Assembly (NCBI RefSeq): GCF_023062595.1
Contig: NZ_JALLAN010000014.1
Span: 62,001 to 126,000, forward strand
Length of the DNA: 64,000 nucleotides
DNA from: Arthrobacter rhizosphaerae
Lineage (GTDB): Bacteria; Actinomycetota; Actinomycetes; Actinomycetales; Micrococcaceae
Direction of reading: 5' to 3'
This document shows positions 16,440 through 25,261 of the stretch, piece by piece. The notes under the pieces were generated by a model. The model was not told the DNA's origin. It saw only the letters and a list, made by a program, of their open reading frames with translations, and did not search any database. Numbering within the stretch: the stretch's first letter is position 1; every line of letters begins with the position of its first letter. The translations under genes were made by a program, and so were the position numbers.

Positions 16440-17723
16440 ACCTGCAGCCGCTGCGACGGGCTGGCTCTTGCGGGCCGCCAACTCCAGCGTGCGCTTCACA
16501 GACCAGTACAGGAGAACCACCAAGAGCACGTTCCGCGCCGTGAGGACCAGGGCAATAAGCGGGTGGCCGTGGATCAGCGGTGTGTAGAACAAGGGATAGA
16601 TCACGAAGGTAAGCGCTGCTATGGACATCAGCAGTGCGCCCGGCACCTTCCAGCGGTTCCAGTCATGAGTGAGGCCCGCGACCACCACCGGAGCCAACCA
16701 GATGATGAACTGCGGGGAGCCCACCTTGTTGAAGACGATGAAGGCCGCCGTCATCATGAGCGCGCCTTCGAGGAACAGCTCTTCGCGCTCCGCTCCCCTG
16801 CGCAAGGCCCACATCAGCAGCACGGCACCGGCTGCCACGGCGATCAGGAACAGAGGCTGCATCAGAACGGCTGCGATGGAAACCCCGGGGCCATAAACTT
16901 CCGAGGAGTTGATGGCCACGTTGTCCGCGATTCTTGCGTCGCCTATGTTCAGGACGCTCAACCATAGCCAGGGAGTGGAGAACGTGGCCTCGAGCTGCAT
17001 CCCTCGCTCGCCTTGATTGGTGAGGAAGTCGAACAGGTGGCTGATACCGCCGGCCCAATATGTACCCACCACTACGGCTGCACTCACGGCGATGCCGGCG
17101 GCGATGATTTTCACCCGGTCCCTGCTGGCAATCAGGATCGGGAGCAGGACAGCGGCCGGAGAGACTTTGATCCACGTGGCAACACTGAGCAGCACGGCAG
17201 CAACCGCCGGCCTGCGGGCCGCGAAGAGCAAAGCAATCAGGACGATGGGCGCCGTGATTCCCTCAACACGGGCGAAGCTGAGGTAACCCATGAAGACGGT
17301 AAAGCCCAGCCACCACCAGGCGGGAGCAATTCCTTGAGGCCGTCTACCGCCTCGGATCAGGTAAGCCAGGGCCACTGCGTTGAGGGCCGTGATCATCAGG
17401 GTCCACACCAGCAGGTAGTGGTCCGGCCCGGCGATGTTTGAGAAGTAAATGGGCAGCTGCGCCAGTGCCGGGTACACCCACGGACTGATGGACGCCTCAC
17501 CGTTTCCCGGGTTGGCTCCGTTCACGGCCCATTCCCGGTACTGCAGGGTATCGCTGAACATCTCACCCTTGAGGATGAAGGACATCATCCAGCCCAGGAA
17601 GTAGAGATGAACAACCGCGAAGCCCCACCAGACGGAAGAGGGCCTGCTCAGCCACTTCACCGCAGCAGGTGTCAGGACCCTGCCACGAAGGCGCGTCAGT
17701 CCCTGGCCAACCCTTTGCAGCAT
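16428..17723 (-). CDS. GT87-like (DUF2029-type) polytopic glycosyltransferase, copy 1
   Basis: A 431-residue GT-C-type membrane protein with about ten helices. The first extracytoplasmic loop carries an acidic motif (FSDTLQYREWAV), and the family blocks SPWVYPALAQLPIY, LSFARVEGITAPIVL, STPWLWLSVLNIGDAR and NKVGSPQFIIWLAP follow. Such enzymes use polyprenyl-phosphate sugars to decorate envelope glycans (family knowledge). ATG 17723 is preferred: GAGG lies nine bases upstream and it follows the previous stop as TGAcATG. ATG 17744 is an alternative. It is a close paralogue of the gene upstream. The last codons overlap the recombinase relict. Confidence 0.82.
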   Translation of the reverse strand: MLQRVGQGLTRLRGRVLTPAAVKWLSRPSSVWWGFAVVHLYFLGWMMSFILKGEMFSDTLQYREWAVNGANPGNGEASISPWVYPALAQLPIYFSNIAGPDHYLLVWTLMITALNAVALAYLIRGGRRPQGIAPAWWWLGFTVFMGYLSFARVEGITAPIVLIALLFAARRPAVAAVLLSVATWIKVSPAAVLLPILIASRDRVKIIAAGIAVSAAVVVGTYWAGGISHLFDFLTNQGERGMQLEATFSTPWLWLSVLNIGDARIADNVAINSSEVYGPGVSIAAVLMQPLFLIAVAAGAVLLMWALRRGAEREELFLEGALMMTAAFIVFNKVGSPQFIIWLAPVVVAGLTHDWNRWKVPGALLMSIAALTFVIYPLFYTPLIHGHPLIALVLTARNVLLVVLLYWSVKRTLELAARKSQPVAAAAGLRE

Positions 17724-17724
17724 G

Positions 17725-19107
17725 TCAGCGGGCCTCGGCTTCATCGGCAACGTCACCCTCAGGCGCATGCTTGCTCAGACGGTAGAGACGCCGCACGGAC
17801 CAGCAGAAGAGAACCACCAAAAGCACGTTCCGGATGGTCAGAACCAACGCCATCAGGGGGTTGTTGTGGCTCAAGGCGTCGTAGAAAAGCGGGTAGATAA
17901 AGTACGTGGTCACAGCGATGGCGATCAGGATGGCCGCCGGCACCCGCCACTGCTTCCAATGGCTTGCCAGTCCCACTGCAACAGCAGGAGCGAGCCAGAC
18001 CATGAACTGCGGCGATCCCACCTTGTTGAAAACCACAAAGGCAGTGGTCATGGTGAGCGTTCCTACCAGCAGCAGCTCAGTGCGGTCCGACAAGCCCACG
18101 CGGTTGCCGGCGTGCAGTGCCCGGAAGATCAGCACTCCCACCAGTACGGCAGCCAAGGCAAGCAAGGGCTGCATCAGGAATGACATGACCTCGGTCCCGG
18201 GACCATCAACCTGCATGGAGTTGATCTCGGTGTTCATGTACATCCGCGAGCTGCCCGTGTTCAGTACGCTCAACCACAGCCATGGAGTGGTGAAGGTTGC
18301 CTCCAGCTGCATGCCCCGATCCCCCTGTGCGGTCAGGAAATTCAGGAGTTTCGGAGCCACGCCAAGCACCAGTGCCGCTCCGACGGCGACAGCAGTCACC
18401 AGCATCCCGGCCGCCAGCACGTGCAGCCGGCGCTTGGCGACGGTGAGCAGCGTCAGGACAACGGCAGCAGGCCACACCTTGATCCAAGTGGCGATACTGA
18501 GGAGCAGCGAGGCTGCGAAGGGGCGGGAGACTCCGAAAAGAAGCGCGCTCAGTACCAACGGGGCGGTCAAGCCATCCACCCGGGCGAACCCCAGGAAGCC
18601 CATGAGGAAGATGAAGCCGAGCCACCACCAGGCGGCGGGGAGGGCAGCGGTGTTCTTGCCCCACTTTGTCAGGTGGCCAACCGCCAGCGCGTTGAGGGCG
18701 ATGATCATCAGCACCCAGATGAGCAGGAACGGTCCGGGTCCGGCCATTCCGGCGATGGCGATGGGGAGCAGGGCCAGAATCGGGTACACCCACGGGCTGG
18801 GCAGCCCCACCAGGTTTTCTTCGCGGAACCCTCCGGCGGCCCAGTCGCGGTAGATGTTGGTGTCGCTGAAGGCCTGGCCCTGGAGGACGAAGGTCAGCAT
18901 GTAGACCAGGAAAAAAAGGTGGACAACAATATAGCCCCACAGCAGTCCCGAGGGCGTGTTCAGGCGCCGCTCCAGCTTTTCCGGGATCAGGGCTTTTCTG
19001 CAGCGCGTCAGGGCAGTGAAGAACCTTTCGGTCCTGGCAGAACCGTGCGGACCGTTTGCGGGCTGCGTATTCGGGGCGGTCACCGGCCCTCGATTAGTTT
19101 CCGGCAC
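17725..19107 (-). CDS. GT87-like (DUF2029-type) polytopic glycosyltransferase, copy 2
   Basis: A 460-residue paralogue of the following gene, with the same blocks: FSDTNIYRDWAAGG in the first loop, SPWVYPILALLPIA, MGFLGFARVDGLTAPLVL, TTPWLWLSVLNTGSSR, FNKVGSPQFMVWLAP. The N-terminal 55 residues are soluble and charged. The GTG start at 19107 lies inside the end of the SulP gene and has AAAGGA seven bases upstream. The tandem copies are diverged, so the duplication is old or they act on different acceptors. The acceptor glycan cannot be told from sequence. Confidence 0.83.
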   Translation of the reverse strand: MPETNRGPVTAPNTQPANGPHGSARTERFFTALTRCRKALIPEKLERRLNTPSGLLWGYIVVHLFFLVYMLTFVLQGQAFSDTNIYRDWAAGGFREENLVGLPSPWVYPILALLPIAIAGMAGPGPFLLIWVLMIIALNALAVGHLTKWGKNTAALPAAWWWLGFIFLMGFLGFARVDGLTAPLVLSALLFGVSRPFAASLLLSIATWIKVWPAAVVLTLLTVAKRRLHVLAAGMLVTAVAVGAALVLGVAPKLLNFLTAQGDRGMQLEATFTTPWLWLSVLNTGSSRMYMNTEINSMQVDGPGTEVMSFLMQPLLALAAVLVGVLIFRALHAGNRVGLSDRTELLLVGTLTMTTAFVVFNKVGSPQFMVWLAPAVAVGLASHWKQWRVPAAILIAIAVTTYFIYPLFYDALSHNNPLMALVLTIRNVLLVVLFCWSVRRLYRLSKHAPEGDVADEAEAR

Positions 19108-20638
19108 CGAGATTTCCTTTGAGTCGTTCCCGCATGAGGGTACTGGCGTCGTTGAGGCCGATGATCTTCACGTCCTTGCCGTGCTTGTGGTACTTGTCGG
19201 TGATGGCGTCCAGGGTGGCGATGGTCGAGGCATCCCAGAGGTGGGAGGCGTGCATATCGATAATCACGTGTTCCGGATCCAAGGCGTATTCGAACTGGGT
19301 GTAGAGGTCATTGGAGGAAGCGAAGAAGAGTTCGCCGTCCACGACGTAGCTCGCTGTCTCCTGCCCGTTGATGCTGGCGACTGTTCGTTCCACGGTGACG
19401 AAGTGGGCCACCCGGCGGGCAAAAAGAACCATGGCCACGAGGACTCCGACGCCGACGCCGATGGCCAGGTTGTGGGTGGCGACGACGACGATGACGGTGG
19501 CGACCATGACCAGGGTTTCGCTCCTGGGCATCATCTTCAGCGTCCGGGGTTGGACGCTGTGCCAGTCGAAGGTAGCCCAGGAAACAAAGATCATCACGGC
19601 TACGAGTGCGGCCATCGGGATCACGGCTACGACGTCACCGAGGGCGACCACCAGTATGAGCAGGAAGACGCCGGCCAGGAATGTCGAGATCCTGGTCCGC
19701 GCGCCGGAGGCCTTGACGTTGATCATGGTCTGGCCGATCATCGCGCAGCCGCCCATGCCCCCAAAGAAGCCGGTAACGATGTTGGCCACGCCCTGCCCCC
19801 ACGCCTCGCGGCTCTTGTTTGAGCGGGTGTCGGTGACGTCGTCGACGAGCTTGGCCGTCATGAGCGATTCCAGCAGTCCGACAAAAGCCATCGCGAGCGC
19901 GAAGGGAAAAATGACCTGCAGGGTCTCGAGGCTGAAGGGCACGTTCGGGACCAGCAGCGACGGCAGGGATTCCGGCAACGCACCCTTGTCCCCGACGGTT
20001 GGCACCTCCACTGAAGCCACTACCGCAATGAGCGTCAGGACCACAATGGCAACAAGCGGGGCCGGCACCGCCCTGGTCAGTTTCGGCAGCCCGAAGACAA
20101 TGACGAGGCCAAGGGCAACGAGCGGGTAGACCAGCCACGGGACGCCCAGCAGATCCGGGACCTGGGACATGAAGATCAGGATGGCCAAGGAGTTGACGAA
20201 CCCCACCATCACGGAGCGGGGGATGAAGCGCATCAGTTTTGCCACCCCGGACAGCCCCAGGACAATCTGGAAGATGCCTGCAAGGATGACGGCTGCAATC
20301 AGGTAATCGACGCCGTGGGACTTGACCAGGGGCGCGATCACCAGGGCCACTGCACCAGTGGCTGCAGAGATCATTGCGGGGCGACCGCCTACCAAGGCAA
20401 TGGTGACCGCCATGGTGAAGGATGCGAACAGGCCCAGCCTGGGATCAACGCCTGCAATGATGGAAAATGCGATCGCTTCCGGAATCAGGGCCAGGGCCAC
20501 CACCAACCCGCCCAAAACTTCCGTTTTGAGCCTGCGTGCTGAGCGCAGGGTCCCCCGGACGGACTGAAGCTGTTCGGGAGTGGGGGCTGCAACGTTCGGG
20601 ACTTTGGGAGCCGGGACTGTGGGGTCCGTCCTAACCAT
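19094..20638 (-). CDS. SulP-family anion permease with STAS domain
   Basis: A 514-residue transporter of the SLC26/SulP family. The membrane domain has the signature ALALIPEAIAFSIIAGVDPR and the conserved GGMGGCAMIGQTMINV. The C-terminal STAS domain starts near residue 400 (YVVDGELFFASSNDL, DMHASHLWDAST). Substrates in this family are sulfate, bicarbonate or other anions. ATG 20638 is preferred because TGGAG lies about seven bases upstream; longer starts at 20650 and 20713 lack one. Its end overlaps the glycosyltransferase start by 14 bp, so the three genes form one operon, though a functional link is not obvious. Confidence 0.9.
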   Translation of the reverse strand: MVRTDPTVPAPKVPNVAAPTPEQLQSVRGTLRSARRLKTEVLGGLVVALALIPEAIAFSIIAGVDPRLGLFASFTMAVTIALVGGRPAMISAATGAVALVIAPLVKSHGVDYLIAAVILAGIFQIVLGLSGVAKLMRFIPRSVMVGFVNSLAILIFMSQVPDLLGVPWLVYPLVALGLVIVFGLPKLTRAVPAPLVAIVVLTLIAVVASVEVPTVGDKGALPESLPSLLVPNVPFSLETLQVIFPFALAMAFVGLLESLMTAKLVDDVTDTRSNKSREAWGQGVANIVTGFFGGMGGCAMIGQTMINVKASGARTRISTFLAGVFLLILVVALGDVVAVIPMAALVAVMIFVSWATFDWHSVQPRTLKMMPRSETLVMVATVIVVVATHNLAIGVGVGVLVAMVLFARRVAHFVTVERTVASINGQETASYVVDGELFFASSNDLYTQFEYALDPEHVIIDMHASHLWDASTIATLDAITDKYHKHGKDVKIIGLNDASTLMRERLKGNLGAGN

Positions 20639-20907
20639 GACTGGCTCCATCCGTGGTCTTGAAGAAGCGCTGGAGCGCCTTCGTGGTTGTTGAAGAATCG
20701 AGCGGTGCGGCACAGCACCGGGGCACGGGAAGAGGGGCAGTATGCCTTCCGGAATCCACCCATGCCTTATAAAGGCTAACCCAGCGCCCGGGGAGGGCTA
20801 CAATCCAGCCGCCGTCATAAGGACCGATAATTTCTTCTCCGAATGGTTTCGCCTGCGTGGAAGCCTCTATAGGGTGCAAGAACAATCCAAGCGGAAGGGA
20901 CCTCTTC

Positions 20908-21198
20908 ATGTCATTTCAGGCCTACCTGGACACCATCGAAGAAAAGACCGGGCTGACGCCTCGCGAGCTAGTCGGGTTAGCTCACGAGCGCGGCTTCGAT
21001 GACCCCAAGACGAAAGCCGGAAAAATCATCGACTGGCTCAAAGAGGATTACGGTCTGGGCCGCGGACATGCCATGGCACTGGTTCACGTCATCAAGAACG
21101 GACCGATCATCAGCGAAAAACACGTCGGGGCTGATGGCGTCCACCGTGACGAGTCGACGGAACTGTGGCTGGACGGCAAGAACAACCGCCCCAAGTAG
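20908..21198 (+). CDS. DUF4287-domain protein
   Basis: A 96-residue protein with the DUF4287 pattern (FQAYLDTIEEKTGLTPREL, KIIDWLKEDYGLGRGHAMAL). A short variable tail (STELWLDGKNNRPK) follows. The family is widespread and of unknown function, and occurs with DUF5655 in metabolic contexts. GGAAGGGA seven bases upstream sets ATG 20908, although the frame opens at 20857. Confidence 0.85.
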   Translation: MSFQAYLDTIEEKTGLTPRELVGLAHERGFDDPKTKAGKIIDWLKEDYGLGRGHAMALVHVIKNGPIISEKHVGADGVHRDESTELWLDGKNNRPK

Positions 21199-21226
21199 GC
21201 CGGTTCGGCCGTCGCGAGGTGGCCCG

Positions 21227-21232
21227 TAAACT
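21227..21232 (+). promoter_or_regulatory. -10 element for a leaderless lysE-type mRNA
   Basis: TAAACT ends six bases before ATG 21239, with no Shine-Dalgarno sequence, so the transcript probably begins at the start codon. Confidence 0.4.
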
Positions 21233-21238
21233 TGACTG

Positions 21239-21862
21239 ATGCAAACTTCCCTGTGGCTCGCTCTCGCGGGCACCGGAGTCCTCATCAGCCTTACGCCCGG
21301 GGCGGGCGCGATCAACACGATGAGCAACTCGCTGAACTCCGGATTCCGTCGCTCCATCTGGGGAATCCTGGGCCAGCAGACTGCCCTGATAATCCACATC
21401 CTGCTCGCTGCGCTGGGCGTGGGCGTGCTGGTATCCGGATCACCGCTGCTGTTCAACGTCATCCGCTACGCGGGCGCCGCTTATCTCGTGTACTTGGGGA
21501 TCCGGCAGTTTATGCACAAGCCCAACCTGGAACAGTCCGTCGTCGAATCCCTCCGGAACGAACCCGCTACCTCCATGTTCCGGCGCGGCTTGTGGGTCAA
21601 CATACTCAACCCCAAGGCGATCGTATTCTTCCTCGCTTTTATGCCGCAGTTCATCCGTCCTGAGCAATCCCTGCTTCCGCAGTACCTGGTCCTCACAGCA
21701 ACGGTTGTGCTCATCGACGTCCTGGTGATGTGGTTCTTCTTCGCAGCGGCCGCCGCCTGGTTCCAGCGGTTCACTCAGAACGCCCGCGGACAGACCATCC
21801 TGAACCGCGTTTTTGGTGTGCTGTTCGTCGCAGTTGGTGTGATGCTGGCACTCATCCACTAA
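21239..21862 (+). CDS. LysE/RhtB-family exporter
   Basis: A 207-residue inner-membrane protein with six hydrophobic helices. The family motif near the N-terminus is present (ISLTPGAGAINTMSNSLNSG), followed by RYAGAAYLVYLGIRQF and WVNILNPKAIVFFLAFMPQF. Members export amino acids or related metabolites by proton antiport; the substrate is not predictable. The mRNA seems leaderless. The stop overlaps the end of the convergent CoA ligase gene by 11 bp. Confidence 0.9.
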   Translation: MQTSLWLALAGTGVLISLTPGAGAINTMSNSLNSGFRRSIWGILGQQTALIIHILLAALGVGVLVSGSPLLFNVIRYAGAAYLVYLGIRQFMHKPNLEQSVVESLRNEPATSMFRRGLWVNILNPKAIVFFLAFMPQFIRPEQSLLPQYLVLTATVVLIDVLVMWFFFAAAAAWFQRFTQNARGQTILNRVFGVLFVAVGVMLALIH

Positions 21863-23426
21863 ACGATGAACGCAGCGCGGCCTTGCGGATCTTTCCGCTC
21901 GCCGTCCTCGGCAGATCGTCCACGAAGATCACTGACTTCGGGATCTTGTAGCGGGCCAGCCTGCCTTCAAGGTGCTCTCTGAGCTCGTCCTCACTGAGAT
22001 GCGCGTCCTCGCGCAGCACTACCACCGCCCTGGGCACCTCGCCCCACTTGTGATCCGGGATACCGATAACCGCCACACTCGAAACTGCAACAAGCTCGAG
22101 GATGGCCTGTTCCACCTCCGCCGGGTAGATGTTCTCCCCGCCGGAAATGATCATGTCCTTGAGCCTGTCGGAGATGAACAGGAACCCGTCCTCGTCCTTG
22201 TAGCCCATGTCGCCGGACCTGAACCAGCCGCCGTCGGCAATACAGTCGGTAGCTGCCTCCGGCCTGTTCCAGTACCCAGGGATGACGTTGGGCCCTTTAA
22301 TCTGGACCTCCCCCACCTCACCTGCAGGGACCACGCCTCCCATGAGGTCAGCGATCCTGATGTCGGTGAAGAAATGCGGCAGACCTGAAGAACCGGCCTT
22401 CTCCCGGGAACGCTCGGCCGGAAGAGTGGTAGCTCCTGGCGCTGTTTCGGTCATGCCGTAACCGTTGGAAAACCGCAAGCCGCGCGCTTCGTAAGCCTCC
22501 AGCACCCGCATGGGCACTGCAGACCCGCCGCAGGTGAGCTTGTTCAGCGAGCTGATGTCCGCCGTCGGCCAGTTCTGGTGCTCGCAGAGCAGTTGGTAAG
22601 TGGTGGGAACGCCGCTGATGGTGGTGGCGCGGTGCCGCTCGATGAGTTCCAGGGTCCGCCGTGGATCGAACTTGGACTCCAGCACTACGGTGCCGCCCTT
22701 CAGGATGGTCGGCAGGACGCCCATGTCCAAGGCGGCTACGTGAAACATCGGCGAGATCATGAGCGCGACGTCAGCCGAGGAGAAATCAAAATCCACGATC
22801 ACGTTGAAGCAGTTCCAGGTGATGTTTCCGTGCGTGAGCACAGCGCCCTTGGGCTGACCGGTGGTGCCCGAGGTGTACAGGATCATGGCCGCGTCGTCCA
22901 GCCCCACAGGTTCGTCCACGGGATCGGTGGCAGAGGAGGCGAGAACCTCCTCAAAATCCTCAAGCGAAACGGCGCCGGCTGCGTCACTGGTTGCGCTGTA
23001 TGAGTCCGTCCGGCTGTCGCCGTCTGCCAAATCGTCGACGACGACGAACCTCCCAACGCCGCTCCCGGCAGCTCCGCGGGTGGCCAGCTCGCTGAGGCTC
23101 CGCGAGTGGATCAAGACGGTGACTCCGCAGTCCTGCAGCTGGTAGTGGATTTCCGGTGGCGCCAGCCGGGTGTTGAGCGGCACGAAGACCGCCCCCAGAG
23201 TGCCGCAGGCAAAGAGTGTTTCAAGGAACGCCGGGTGGTTCTCGCCCAGGTAGGCTACCCGGTCACCCTTGGCCACCCCCCGGTCTTTGAGCGCGTGGGC
23301 GAGGCGGAGGGTGCGGTCCGCAAGCTGTTCGTAGCTGACTTGCCGGTCTCCGGCCACCAGCGCAGTCTTACTGCCCGACTTCGGGCGGCGACGCTGCAGC
23401 CAGGAGCCGATGCCAAAATTTTCCAT
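21852..23426 (-). CDS. AMP-forming acyl-CoA/aryl-CoA ligase (CouL-like)
   Basis: A 524-residue ANL-superfamily enzyme that forms acyl-AMP and then the CoA thioester. Visible core motifs are LYTSGTTGQPKGAVLTH (phosphate loop), NGYGMTETAP, RSGDMGYKDEDGFLFISDR, IISGGENIYPAEVE and PRTASGKIRK with the catalytic Lys. ATG 23426 has AGAGGA just upstream; the open frame to 23807 is shadow. It is the last gene of a five-gene operon. The company it keeps (MaoC, ACAD, amidohydrolase, SDR) suggests a hydroxycinnamate- or phenylpropionate-type substrate, by analogy with the cou genes of Rhodococcus. This substrate call is inference. Confidence 0.9.
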   Translation of the reverse strand: MENFGIGSWLQRRRPKSGSKTALVAGDRQVSYEQLADRTLRLAHALKDRGVAKGDRVAYLGENHPAFLETLFACGTLGAVFVPLNTRLAPPEIHYQLQDCGVTVLIHSRSLSELATRGAAGSGVGRFVVVDDLADGDSRTDSYSATSDAAGAVSLEDFEEVLASSATDPVDEPVGLDDAAMILYTSGTTGQPKGAVLTHGNITWNCFNVIVDFDFSSADVALMISPMFHVAALDMGVLPTILKGGTVVLESKFDPRRTLELIERHRATTISGVPTTYQLLCEHQNWPTADISSLNKLTCGGSAVPMRVLEAYEARGLRFSNGYGMTETAPGATTLPAERSREKAGSSGLPHFFTDIRIADLMGGVVPAGEVGEVQIKGPNVIPGYWNRPEAATDCIADGGWFRSGDMGYKDEDGFLFISDRLKDMIISGGENIYPAEVEQAILELVAVSSVAVIGIPDHKWGEVPRAVVVLREDAHLSEDELREHLEGRLARYKIPKSVIFVDDLPRTASGKIRKAALRSSFSG

Positions 23427-23479
23427 CGTGAATCCTCTCTTATCCCAAGCTAGTCCTGCTGCGGTTCCCCGGGCAGTCT

Positions 23480-23935
23480 CTACTTGTAGAAGCGGGCCAG
23501 GAATTCTGCCACGACAGCGGGGCGCTCCTGGCCTTCGATCTGGATGGTGTTGGCCACCTTGATCTGGGCGCCGCCCTTCACCTCGGTGACTTCGGCGATG
23601 GTGGCCTGCATGCGGATGCGTGAGCCGACCTTCACCGGTGAAGTGAAGCGGACCTTGTCGAGCCCGTAGTTCACTTTCGTGGCTACACCTTCGACGTCGA
23701 AGAGCTCGCCCCAGAACGGGATGATGAGCGAGAGCGTGAGGAAGCCGTGGGCGATCGGCGCACCGAACGGCCCGTCCTTGGCCCGTTCCGGGTCCACGTG
23801 GATCCACTGGTCGTCGCCCGTCGCGTCCGCGAACCTGTTGATCTGTTCCTGGGTGATTTCCCGGTATTCAGTGACGCCGAGATCGGTGCCGGCGAGAGTG
23901 AGCAGTTTGTCGAAATCGACGACGAGATTGGGCAT
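23480..23935 (-). CDS. MaoC-type enoyl-CoA hydratase
   Basis: A 151-residue hotdog-fold hydratase. The catalytic motif is clear: FADATGDDQWIHVDPERA (Asp and His) followed by APIAHGFLTLSLI. It would add water to a trans-2-enoyl-CoA. Its size and sequence match the single-domain hydratases of actinobacteria. It lies 53 bp before the ligase gene and 92 bp after the acyl-CoA dehydrogenase gene in the same direction. In the predicted pathway it hydrates the cinnamoyl-CoA double bond to a beta-hydroxyacyl-CoA. Confidence 0.9.
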   Translation of the reverse strand: MPNLVVDFDKLLTLAGTDLGVTEYREITQEQINRFADATGDDQWIHVDPERAKDGPFGAPIAHGFLTLSLIIPFWGELFDVEGVATKVNYGLDKVRFTSPVKVGSRIRMQATIAEVTEVKGGAQIKVANTIQIEGQERPAVVAEFLARFYK

Positions 23936-24027
23936 TGTTGCCTCCAGCAGTAGCGGTTTTGTAGTGGGTAAGTACGACGGCGGTGGGGAAGTTTGGAGTT
24001 CTGCGCACGTGATCTGAATAAGCCGGG

Positions 24028-25260
24028 TCAGCGTGCGAAGGCGCTTTCGCCGGTGAGGGCGCGCCCAACGATAAGCGAGTTGATCTCGTGGGTTCCCTCG
24101 TAGGAGTAGACCGCCTCGGCGTCGGCGTGGAACCGGGCGACGTCGTGTTCGAGCGTGATGCCGTTCCCGCCCACAACTTCACGCGCCAATGCCACTGTTT
24201 CGCGCATCAGCAAGCTTGTCTGCATCTTCGCCAAGGCGGAATCCGGGTCACGGTAGATCCCGTGGGCCTGTTGCCCCGTCAACCGGACCACCAGCGAGAG
24301 GGACGAGGTGAGGTTTCCCAGCATGCGCGCCAGCTTTTCCTGGACCAGTTGGAAGGACCCCAGCGGCCGGCCGAACTGCTCGCGCTCCTTGACATAACGC
24401 AGCGCAGCTTCAAAAGCCCCTGCCTGGATGCCGGTGGCGATCCACGCGACATCCGAACGCATCGCCCGGAGCATGGCGGCGACATCGCGGAAGGAATTGA
24501 CGTTCTGAAGGCGTCTGGACTCCGGAACGCGTACGCCCTCGAGGGTTATGTGTGCGTTCTGCATCATCCTCAACGACGTCTTGCCGTGGATCTTTTCAAG
24601 CGTCACCCCGGGGGCATCCCGGTCCACGAGGAAAGCCTTCACCTGGCCGTCCGCGACGTCCCGAGCGAACACGGCCAGGACGTCGGCAGTGGCCGCGCCG
24701 CCGATCCAGCGCTTGGCGCCGTCCAGAACCCAGCTGTCTCCGCGGGCACCCGATTCACGCCGTGCCGTCGTCGACAGTCCGCCGGCAATGTCGGAGCCGG
24801 AACCTGGCTCGGTGAGCGAGAAGGCACCCTTAAGCGTGAAGTCAACGACCCGTGGCATCCATTCGACCTGTTGCCCGGCGGAGGCGCCCATCCGGATAGC
24901 GGTCCGGAACAGCCCGGCCTGCGCAGTGTAAAAGGTGGCCAGTGAGGCGTCGGTCCGGGCAAGCTCGAAGATCCGGAAACCATGGAAAATTCCCCGGGCG
25001 GGGCCGTCGGCGGTAAGTTCGGCGGGCTCCATGAGGTCCAGGTCGATGAGGGGCCGGGCCAGTTGCTCGGGAAACTCGCCGCGCTCCCAATAATCCGCAA
25101 GCAGCGGGCTTGCCGTTTCATCGAGGAAGGACCGAAGCCTGCCGAGTACCCGGCGCTCGGCTTCAGTGAGGAGGGACTCGGCGTCGTAGTAGTCGCACAC
25201 CCCGTACAGCCGCTCCTGAACTGGAGAGTCAGCCGTCACCGTCATCTCAGCGAGTGTCAT
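24028..25260 (-). CDS. Acyl-CoA dehydrogenase
   Basis: A 410-residue flavoprotein that oxidises acyl-CoA to 2-enoyl-CoA. Recognisable are GAFSLTEPGSGSDIAGGL (FAD and substrate loop), RMMQNAHITLEGVRVPES, REQFGRPLGSFQLVQEKLA and the C-terminal catalytic region YSYEGTHEINSLIVGRALTG. It resembles glutaryl-CoA-type dehydrogenases. The ATG follows the amidohydrolase stop as TGAgATG, so the genes are coupled. Its presence in a cinnamate-type operon would allow saturated phenylpropanoids to enter the same route (inference). Confidence 0.92.
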   Translation of the reverse strand: MTLAEMTVTADSPVQERLYGVCDYYDAESLLTEAERRVLGRLRSFLDETASPLLADYWERGEFPEQLARPLIDLDLMEPAELTADGPARGIFHGFRIFELARTDASLATFYTAQAGLFRTAIRMGASAGQQVEWMPRVVDFTLKGAFSLTEPGSGSDIAGGLSTTARRESGARGDSWVLDGAKRWIGGAATADVLAVFARDVADGQVKAFLVDRDAPGVTLEKIHGKTSLRMMQNAHITLEGVRVPESRRLQNVNSFRDVAAMLRAMRSDVAWIATGIQAGAFEAALRYVKEREQFGRPLGSFQLVQEKLARMLGNLTSSLSLVVRLTGQQAHGIYRDPDSALAKMQTSLLMRETVALAREVVGGNGITLEHDVARFHADAEAVYSYEGTHEINSLIVGRALTGESAFAR

Positions 25261-25261
25261 C

